A stretch of 5,356 bases of DNA from the NCBI GenBank assembly GCA_937902695.1, contig CALFNI010000147.1:1-5356 (forward strand), read 5' to 3'. Within the stretch, counting starts at the first letter, position 1. The number at the start of each line of letters is the position of its first letter. This document shows positions 1 through 4,559 of the stretch, one piece after another. The notes below the pieces were generated by a model. That model was not told the DNA's origin. It saw nothing but the letters and a program-made list of their open reading frames with translations, and searched no databases. The position numbers and the translations under genes are program-made. The DNA comes from an uncultured Rhodanobacteraceae bacterium. GTDB taxonomy: Bacteria > Pseudomonadota > Gammaproteobacteria > Xanthomonadales > Rhodanobacteraceae.

Positions 1-706
1 GATCGAGAGGCATCAGCACGAGGTAATACAGCGCGCGCGCGTGGGGGCGCGGCGGCAGGTACCCGAGCAGCCAGTCGATGATCCGGCGCGAGCGCGGCGA
101 TGCATCGGCCGGGCGCGGATCGCCGCGTTTCGCCGCCATCGTTGGCGGGGGCGGCGTGCTCGGACGCAGGAACGAGGGCAGCGGCTCCGGGGCGGCGCGC
201 TGCGCAGGCGTCGCGCGCGGCGGTTCGGCACCCCTGGGTTCGACGCGCGGCGGTTCCTTCGCGCGAGGCGGCCCTGACGGCGGCGGCGGTGCGGCGCGCG
301 GGCTCGGCTCTGCCTGGCGTGCCGCCGCACTCGGCGGCATCGGCGGCGGCGGAACCGGCGCCGCGGCGCGGGCGGGTGTGCCGCTCGACCGAGGCCTTGC
401 TGCCGTCGCTGCGCTCGTGGGGGCCGTCACCTTCGCAGGCGCGTTCGCGCGCGCGGGAGGCTTCGGCGACCCGCGCGCCGGCGTCGCCGCAGCCGCGCGA
501 GATGTTGCCGTCGGGCTCGCGCGCGTGCGGCTCGGAATTGCGCGCGCTGCGTCGTCGCCGCCGGGCGGCTGCGCTCTCGCCGCCGGTGCACGCCGGCGCG
601 GTGCAGCGGGCGCGGACGCGCGCGCATCCGCATCCGCATCCGCGCCGGCATCGGTTGCGGTCTTGCGTCGACGCGGGGGCGGCTTCGGCGGAACGGGTTC
701 GTCCAT
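1..706 (-). CDS. Unrecognised protein with long Pro/Ala/Arg-rich N-terminus (3' end beyond window)
   Basis: The frame is open from an ATG at 706 to the window edge, 235 codons, with no stop in this frame. An in-frame TAA four codons upstream (716-718) limits the start. Residues 1 to about 200 are low-complexity, dominated by Pro, Ala and Arg, with proline runs such as PPKPPPRRRK near the start and three Asp-Ala repeats at 23-28. I infer that they are disordered. From about residue 205 the sequence changes to a fold-like stretch: RRIIDWLLGYLPP at 207-219, then ALYYLVLMPLD at 225-235, with strongly G/C-ending codons. The conserved domain probably lies outside the window, so I do not assign a family or function. 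No signal peptide is apparent. No good Shine-Dalgarno precedes the ATG. A TAAACT box eight bases before it would suit a leaderless transcript. Competing frames here are also open because the DNA is so GC-rich. This frame is preferred for its clean start, its codon use and the non-repetitive end of the product. Confidence 0.72.
   Translation of the reverse strand, partial: MDEPVPPKPPPRRRKTATDAGADADADARASAPAAPRRRAPAARAQPPGGDDAARAIPSRTRASPTATSRAAAATPARGSPKPPARANAPAKVTAPTSAATAARPRSSGTPARAAAPVPPPPMPPSAAARQAEPSPRAAPPPPSGPPRAKEPPRVEPRGAEPPRATPAQRAAPEPLPSFLRPSTPPPPTMAAKRGDPRPADASPRSRRIIDWLLGYLPPRPHARALYYLVLMPLD
623..640. repeat. Three tandem copies of the hexamer CGCATC
   Basis: Three exact 6-bp units lie inside the left-edge gene, where they encode Asp-Ala three times (residues 23-28 of that protein). 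Each unit is two codons, so gain or loss of copies would keep the reading frame. With only three copies it is a minor simple-sequence repeat. Confidence 0.7.
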
Positions 707-752
707 GCGTCGAGTTTAGCGGCTCGAGATCACCCTGCGATGAGACGTCCGC

Positions 753-758
753 TATGCT
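753..758 (+). promoter_or_regulatory. Possible -10 box (TATGCT) for the glutamate-synthase-like gene
   Basis: TATGCT matches the sigma-70 -10 consensus at four of six bases. It lies in the 102-bp gap between the divergent genes and would start transcription near 765, leaving a leader of about 44 nt. No convincing -35 box is found 16-18 bp upstream. The eight bases CCGCTATG (749-756) also occur at the possible -10 of the permease gene. Confidence 0.3.
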
Positions 759-797
759 GCGGGCGTCGCGCGCGATGCAACGTTCCACGCGCGCTCC

Positions 798-802
798 GGA
801 GA
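798..802 (+). promoter_or_regulatory. Shine-Dalgarno GGAGA fixing the start at 809
   Basis: GGAGA lies six bases before ATG 809. This favours that start over the in-frame ATG at 740, which lies upstream of the possible -10 box and so would not even be on the expected transcript. Confidence 0.75.
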
Positions 803-808
803 CCGTCG

Positions 809-2449
809 ATGGAAAAGTGGCTGCCGTCCCGCTATCTCGCGCTCGTATTCGCGATCGCGGTCGCAGCGCTGGCCTTGTTGCGCTGGTCGGACGGCGCGGC
901 GTGGCGGATCGCGGCGGTCGTATCCGGCGCGCTGACGGTATTCGGCCTCGTCGACCTCGTTCAGAAACACTCGACGCTGAGGCGCAATTATCCGCTGCTC
1001 GCGCACATCCGCTACTTCTTCGAGTACGTGCGGCCGATGCTGCGCCAGTACGTCGTCGAATCGGACAACGAAGAAGTGCCGTTCTCGGCCGTGCAGCGCG
1101 CCATCGTCCACCAGCGCGCGAAGAACGCGCTCGACGTGAGGCCGTTCGGCACCGAGCTCGACGTCTACGCCGAGCGCTACGAGTGGATCAACCACTCGAT
1201 GGCGCCGACGAAGATCGAGAATCACGATTTTCGCGTCACCATCGGCGGCGAGGCGTGCACGCAGCCGTACTCGGCGAGCGTCTTCAACATTTCCGCGATG
1301 AGCTTCGGCGCGATCTCGCCGAACGCGATCCGCGCGCTCAACGAAGGCGCGCGTCGCGGCGGCTTCTATCACGACACGGGCGAGGGCTCGCTGTCGCCGT
1401 ACCACCGCGAAAACGGCGGCGACATCGTCTGGGAGCTCGGCTCGGGCTACTTCGGCGCGTGCGAGCGCGCCGGGGTCTTCAGCGAGGCGCGTTTCACCGA
1501 GAAGGCGCTCCTCGCGCAAGTGAAGATGATCGAGCTCAAGCTCTCGCAGGGCGCGAAGCCGGGCCACGGCGGCGTCCTTCCGGCGCCGAAGGTGACGGCC
1601 GAAATCGCGGCCACGCGCGGCGTCGCGATCGGCGAGGACTGCATCTCGCCCGCACGCCATTCGACATTCGATACGCCCGAAGGGCTGCTCCATTTCATCG
1701 CGCGCCTGCGCGAGCTGTCGGGCGGCAAGCCGACCGGCTTCAAGATGGCGCTCGGCCATCCCTGGGAATGGTTCGGCGTCGCCAAGGCGATGCGGACGAC
1801 CGGAATCCTGCCCGATTTCATCGTCGTCGACGGCGGCGAGGGCGGCACGGGCGCCGCGCCGCTCGAGTTCACCGATCACGTCGGCGTGCCGCTCCGCGAG
1901 GCGCTGATGATCGTGCACAACACCCTCGTCGGGTTGAACCTTCGCGACAGGATCCGCATCGGCGCGGCCGGCAAAGTCATCACCGGGGTCGACGTCGCGC
2001 GCACGCTCGCGCTCGGCGCCGACTGGTGCAACGCCGCGCGCGGCTTCATGTTCGCGCTGGGCTGCATCCAGTCGCAGAGTTGCCACACCGATCTCTGCCC
2101 GACCGGCGTCGCGACGCAGGATCCCAGGCGCTGGAAGCACATGGACGTGCCGGACAAGGCGACGCGCGTCAGGAACTTCCACGAAAACACGCTGGTCGCG
2201 TTGAAGGAGCTGTTGCAGGCCGCGGGCCTGACGCATCCGTCGGAGCTCGGGCCCGAGCATCTGATCCGCCGCGTGTCCTCGACCGAGGTGCGCTCGCTGG
2301 CGACGCTCTACAAGTTCGTCAAGCCGGGCGAGCTGATCGACGGCGTCGGCGAGCACGCGGTGTTCCAGCGGTTCTGGAACGCGGCGCGGCCGGACACGTT
2401 TGCGCCGCCAGCCGAGATGCTGGCCTGGCGCACGACGAAGACGCGCTGA
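809..2449 (+). CDS. FMN-binding glutamate synthase family protein, membrane-anchored, without glutaminase domain
   Basis: The product is 546 residues and matches the central/FMN-binding part of the glutamate synthase large subunit (GltB-type, COG0069). Residues 9-25 and 31-51 look like two membrane segments. Family motifs follow: MSFGAIS at 164-170, a TGEGSLSPYH stretch, KPGHGG at 250-255, DGGEGGTGAAP at 341-351, then IRIGAAGKVITG. The cluster ligands are intact as CIQSQSCHTDLC (C419, C425, C430), the C-x5-C-x4-C spacing that binds a 3Fe-4S cluster in glutamate synthase. The N-terminal class II glutaminase domain and C-terminal GXGXG domain of full-length GltB are absent, so glutamine-dependent glutamate synthesis by this chain alone is unlikely. 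Whether it uses ammonia, a partner, or does a different FMN-dependent reaction cannot be told. Relatives include the large subunit of methylamine-glutamate N-methyltransferase. The start is ATG 809 because GGAGA at 798-802 sits six bases before it. An earlier in-frame ATG (740) would add a Cys/Arg-rich stretch with no family character. Confidence 0.93.
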   Translation: MEKWLPSRYLALVFAIAVAALALLRWSDGAAWRIAAVVSGALTVFGLVDLVQKHSTLRRNYPLLAHIRYFFEYVRPMLRQYVVESDNEEVPFSAVQRAIVHQRAKNALDVRPFGTELDVYAERYEWINHSMAPTKIENHDFRVTIGGEACTQPYSASVFNISAMSFGAISPNAIRALNEGARRGGFYHDTGEGSLSPYHRENGGDIVWELGSGYFGACERAGVFSEARFTEKALLAQVKMIELKLSQGAKPGHGGVLPAPKVTAEIAATRGVAIGEDCISPARHSTFDTPEGLLHFIARLRELSGGKPTGFKMALGHPWEWFGVAKAMRTTGILPDFIVVDGGEGGTGAAPLEFTDHVGVPLREALMIVHNTLVGLNLRDRIRIGAAGKVITGVDVARTLALGADWCNAARGFMFALGCIQSQSCHTDLCPTGVATQDPRRWKHMDVPDKATRVRNFHENTLVALKELLQAAGLTHPSELGPEHLIRRVSSTEVRSLATLYKFVKPGELIDGVGEHAVFQRFWNAARPDTFAPPAEMLAWRTTKTR

Positions 2450-2458
2450 CGTCGTCGC

Positions 2459-3649
2459 TCAGAGATAGCTCAGCCACCGGTTGTCCCTGTGCGCGCGCTT
2501 GTACGTCGCGTACCACGCGCAGAGCGGATACGTCGCCACGATCGCCGTGGCCCAGACGAGATACACGCGCAGAAGACTCGGCTCATAGCCCGGCACGACC
2601 TCGGTATGGAAGAAATCGCCGAGCGTCGACACGCCGAAGGCGCTTTCCGTCCAGATCAGCGCGGCCAGGTGGATCAGCGGCAGGTGCAGCACGTAGAAGA
2701 AGAACGGCACGCGGCCGAACACGGCGACCCGGTCGGCGAGCGCGCCGCGCCAGCGTTCGAGGAGCGGAATCAGCGCGAGCGCGGGGCCGAGCGTCATCAA
2801 AAGATATTGCAGCGACGGCGGATACTTCGTCGTGTTGAGAACCTGCAGCGCGGTATAGAGGAATCCGCGCGGGTTCGGCGCCCAGAGCCGCGCGTCGCCG
2901 TAGAGATTCGTCAGGCGCAGCACGAGGAACAGCGCGACCAGGCCGAGGCCGATCGTGATCAGCAGCCGGTCGCGCCGCGATCGCTCGAGCTCGAGCAGCC
3001 GGCCGAAGCCGTACCCGGCGGCCATCACGCCGATCCACGGCACGAGCGGGTAGCCGACCGCGACGAAGAAGCCCGGCGTGACCTGGTCGAAATAGAACTC
3101 GTGCACGATGCCCCAGAGGATCGCGAACGAGCCGAAATCCTTCGGATGGATGCCGTCGAGCAGGTTGTGTCCGAAGATCATCGCGAACGCGATCGCGAGC
3201 ATTGCCCACGTGGGGAGATAGAGCAGCAGCGCAAGCGCAACCATCGACCAGCCGAGCGACCACAGCGTCTGCAGGATCATGCCGTGGTAGCCGAACTGCC
3301 AGAAAAAGCTGATCAGCGTGATCTCGAGCAGGACGAGCCAGAGCCCGCGCGTCACGAGGAACCATTGCAGCTGCGCGCGCGAACAGTTGCTGTTGCGGCG
3401 GTAGAGGTACGCGCTGGTACCGGCGAGGAAGACGAAGATCGGCGCGCAGTAGTGCGTGATCCAGCGTGTCAGGAAGAGCGCGGCCGAGGCCTGCGAGAGA
3501 TCGGTCGGATCCCACGGGAATGGCGAGAAATAGTCGCGCACGTGGTCGAGCGCCATCACGATCATGATGAGGCCGCGCAGCAGGTCGACCGAGACGACGC
3601 GCGCCGACGTCGCAGCGGCGGGGATCGAGGGCAGGGCTTCGGTACGCAT
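2459..3649 (-). CDS. DUF1624 / heparan-alpha-glucosaminide N-acetyltransferase-like multi-pass membrane protein
   Basis: The product is 396 residues, very hydrophobic, with roughly nine to eleven predicted membrane helices. Bacterial DUF1624/HGSNAT-catalytic-domain features are visible: the first helix carries VDLLRGLIMIVMALDHVRDYF (21-41), whose D35-H36 is a family hallmark. Next come HYCAPIFVFLAGTSAYLY (66-83), YPLVPWIGVMAAGYGFG (200-216), NTTKYPPSLQYLLMTLGP (272-289), GRVPFFFYVLHLPLIH (312-327) and a basic tail ending WLSYL. By family it may move acetyl or acyl groups across or at the inner membrane onto a sugar. The bacterial substrate is generally unknown, so that role is inference. The start is ATG 3649 because GGAG (3655-3658) sits five bases before it. 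An ATG 17 codons upstream would add a non-conserved leader. It lies 94 nt downstream of vapC on the same strand and could receive read-through. No strong promoter or terminator is seen in that gap. Confidence 0.92.
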   Translation of the reverse strand: MRTEALPSIPAAATSARVVSVDLLRGLIMIVMALDHVRDYFSPFPWDPTDLSQASAALFLTRWITHYCAPIFVFLAGTSAYLYRRNSNCSRAQLQWFLVTRGLWLVLLEITLISFFWQFGYHGMILQTLWSLGWSMVALALLLYLPTWAMLAIAFAMIFGHNLLDGIHPKDFGSFAILWGIVHEFYFDQVTPGFFVAVGYPLVPWIGVMAAGYGFGRLLELERSRRDRLLITIGLGLVALFLVLRLTNLYGDARLWAPNPRGFLYTALQVLNTTKYPPSLQYLLMTLGPALALIPLLERWRGALADRVAVFGRVPFFFYVLHLPLIHLAALIWTESAFGVSTLGDFFHTEVVPGYEPSLLRVYLVWATAIVATYPLCAWYATYKRAHRDNRWLSYL

Positions 3650-3654
3650 GGTCG

Positions 3655-3658
3655 CTCC
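3655..3658 (-). promoter_or_regulatory. Shine-Dalgarno GGAG fixing the start at 3649
   Basis: On the minus strand GGAG is followed by five bases (CGACC) and then ATG. The longer alternative start at 3700 has no comparable site and adds residues upstream of the family's usual beginning. Confidence 0.7.
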
Positions 3659-3743
3659 GCGCGAGATAACGCAAGTAGTGAGGTGAACGCCGCCCCGCAA
3701 GCCGCCCGACCGTGCGATGCGACGAAGCGTTTCCGCGCAGCGG

Positions 3744-4127
3744 TCAGGCGAGGAGCGTAGCGTCGTCGCGCCGCGCGAGCGCCTTGTCGAACGTGCCGAA
3801 CGGAAGATGTCCGGCGGTGCGCGCCACTTCGAGCATCAGGCAGTCGCTGAATCCGGCCTTCGGTTTCGCGCGATATCGCTCGAGCGCGGCCTCTACGATC
3901 TCGCCGCGCTCGAGCACGAGCTGCTCGTGCGAGAGCAGCATGTCGATGCAGGTCGCGATCTGCTCGGCGGTGCGCGCGTAGACCGCGTCGAGCACCCACG
4001 CCGTCTCGACCAGCGCGAGCAGCGGCACCCACGCCCCTCTCTCGACGAACGCCTCCGCGAGCGCGGTCTGCGCGGCGTCGTCGCGCGCGATCAGGCGCAC
4101 GAGGACGTTCGTGTCAATCGCGCGCAT
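3744..4127 (-). CDS. vapC: VapC-family PIN-domain toxin (ribonuclease) of a type II toxin-antitoxin pair
   Basis: The product is 127 residues, a full-length single PIN domain. All four expected acidic positions are present: D5 in IDTNVLVR at the N-terminus, E41 in LVET, D95 in FSDCLMLEVAR, and D114 in FGTFDKAL. In this family these residues hold divalent metal and cut RNA, usually stopping translation when the antitoxin is lost. The specific RNA target cannot be read from the sequence. The ATG overlaps the last 14 nt of the antitoxin gene in another frame, and the bases before it (CGCAAGCGTC) make a poor Shine-Dalgarno. Translation is therefore likely coupled to the antitoxin, which would keep toxin below antitoxin. 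No truncation or missing catalytic residue is seen, so I infer that the toxin is active. The gene ends 94 nt before the membrane acyltransferase-like gene. Confidence 0.93.
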   Translation of the reverse strand: MRAIDTNVLVRLIARDDAAQTALAEAFVERGAWVPLLALVETAWVLDAVYARTAEQIATCIDMLLSHEQLVLERGEIVEAALERYRAKPKAGFSDCLMLEVARTAGHLPFGTFDKALARRDDATLLA

Positions 4128-4371
4128 GACGCTTGCGGATGTGCGCGGCGATGCCGGCCTTGAGCTCCTTGAGGCTCTTGCGCGGGGGCTTGTCCGGGAA
4201 CACGGCGTCGTGGATCGCGGACGACGTGTGCGCGCCGACGCGGCGCACGATGACGTGGTCGCCGGCTTCTTCCCAGATCAGCGTCGACCCGGGCCCGAGA
4301 CCGAGCCGCCGGCGCACCGAAACCGGCACCGAAACCTGCGACTGGACGGTCAATCTGCTTTTGCTGGACAT
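4114..4371 (-). CDS. vapB: AbrB/SpoVT-fold antitoxin (VapB-type)
   Basis: The product is 85 residues. Residues 4 to about 46 match the swapped-hairpin AbrB/SpoVT DNA-binding domain: SRLTVQSQVSVPVSVRRRLGL, then GPGSTLIWEE and HVIVRRV. The C-terminal half (about 50-85) is Lys/Arg-rich with one likely helix (SLKELKAGIAAHIRKR). In this family that part binds and blocks the toxin. The start is ATG 4371, preceded by GAGGT (4378-4382) with six-base spacing. The frame stays open further upstream to 4500, but that extension has no domain and would run through the promoter and operator. Its stop lies 14 nt inside vapC. The DNA-binding domain and the inverted repeat over its own leader point to negative autoregulation, probably strongest as the VapB-VapC complex, as known for type II systems. 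Confidence 0.93.
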   Translation of the reverse strand: MSSKSRLTVQSQVSVPVSVRRRLGLGPGSTLIWEEAGDHVIVRRVGAHTSSAIHDAVFPDKPPRKSLKELKAGIAAHIRKRHARD

Positions 4372-4373
4372 GG

Positions 4374-4389
4374 CATTACCTCGGTAATG
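4374..4389. promoter_or_regulatory. Perfect inverted repeat, likely VapB/VapBC operator
   Basis: CATTACC (4374-4380), a TC spacer, then GGTAATG (4383-4389): a perfect 7+7 bp palindrome ending two bases before the vapB start codon. It contains the vapB Shine-Dalgarno and, by the predicted promoter, the transcription start near 4385. An AT-rich palindrome in such GC-rich DNA stands out. Binding here would block RNA polymerase. Use as an mRNA hairpin is less likely, because the expected start would cut off part of the upstream arm. Confidence 0.65.
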
Positions 4390-4391
4390 TG

Positions 4392-4420
4392 ATTCTCGCA
4401 CGGAGGCCGGCGACGGGCAA
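4392..4420 (-). promoter_or_regulatory. Predicted sigma-70 promoter of vapB-vapC
   Basis: On the minus strand TTGCCC (4415-4420, four of six consensus bases) and GAGAAT (4392-4397, four of six) are separated by exactly 17 bp. The expected start near 4385 falls inside the adjoining inverted repeat and gives a leader of only about 14 nt that still includes GAGGT. This is the best-formed promoter candidate found in the window. Confidence 0.5.
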
Positions 4421-4500
4421 ATCCATATGACCCGCGTCGGCGTAGGAACGGCGACTGCATTCATGTCGGCGGATGGCGATGCGCGTGCGCCGTGCTGCAC

Positions 4501-4544
4501 CGCCGCTCGTGATCGCGGCGCGAACCGCTATGATCGCCGCTCGT
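4501..4544. repeat. 10-bp direct repeat CGCCGCTCGT bracketing the permease -10 box
   Basis: Identical copies lie at 4501-4510 and 4535-4544, with a 34-bp period. The first covers the -35 region expected for the permease promoter and the second covers the expected transcription start. Two copies at these places could be regulator sites. The repeat is GC-rich and short, so chance is a real alternative. Confidence 0.4.
4529..4534 (+). promoter_or_regulatory. Possible -10 box (TATGAT) for the amino acid permease gene
   Basis: TATGAT matches the -10 consensus at five of six bases and would start transcription near 4541, just before the Shine-Dalgarno at 4548-4553. No recognisable -35 box lies 16-18 bp upstream, so the promoter may be weak or need an activator. 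It shares CCGCTATG with the box before the glutamate-synthase-like gene. Confidence 0.4.
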
Positions 4545-4547
4545 CCG

Positions 4548-4553
4548 AAGGGG
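4548..4553 (+). promoter_or_regulatory. Shine-Dalgarno AAGGGG of the permease gene
   Basis: AAGGGG differs from AAGGAG at one base and lies six bases before ATG 4560. This supports that start, which also matches the usual beginning of the family. Confidence 0.7.
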
Positions 4554-4559
4554 ACCCGC

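Noticed and set aside
78..719. 213-codon Gly/Ala-rich open frame on the plus strand over the left-edge gene
   Set aside because: The composition is a read-out of GC repeats, with no ribosome site and no folded segment. The minus-strand frame has a clean start and a plausible domain beginning.
752..2356. 534-codon open frame on the minus strand
   Set aside because: It lies antisense to the glutamate-synthase-like gene, has the Arg/Asp/Glu-rich composition of a shadow frame, and shows no motif or ribosome site.
100..2838. 912-codon open frame on the plus strand spanning the left edge, the glutamate-synthase-like gene and beyond
   Set aside because: It is Arg/Ala-rich with no recognisable domain and runs in the wrong frame through a well-supported gene and across its stop. 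Long stop-free frames are expected in such GC-rich DNA.
3715..3743. Possible terminator hairpin after vapC (CCGC-GCA-GCGG)
   Set aside because: The stem is four base pairs without a T-run, too weak to call.
2489..3760. 423-codon open frame on the plus strand
   Set aside because: It is antisense to the DUF1624 membrane gene and highly charged (Arg, Glu, Asp, His, Gln). It is the mirror of hydrophobic codons, not a real protein.
4114..4371. Idea that the toxin-antitoxin pair sits in a mobile element
   Set aside because: No integrase, transposase, terminal repeats or att-like duplication is seen around it, and base composition does not visibly change across the pair.
4372..4500. N-terminal extension of the antitoxin from an ATG at 4500
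   Set aside because: It would run through the promoter and palindrome, has no domain match, and competes with a strong Shine-Dalgarno at 4378-4382 serving ATG 4371.
4515..4540. GCGGCG/CGCCGC inverted repeat near the permease promoter as a terminator
   Set aside because: It has only six GC pairs with a 14-nt loop and no T-run, and it sits upstream of a gene. Such short GC palindromes are common in this DNA.
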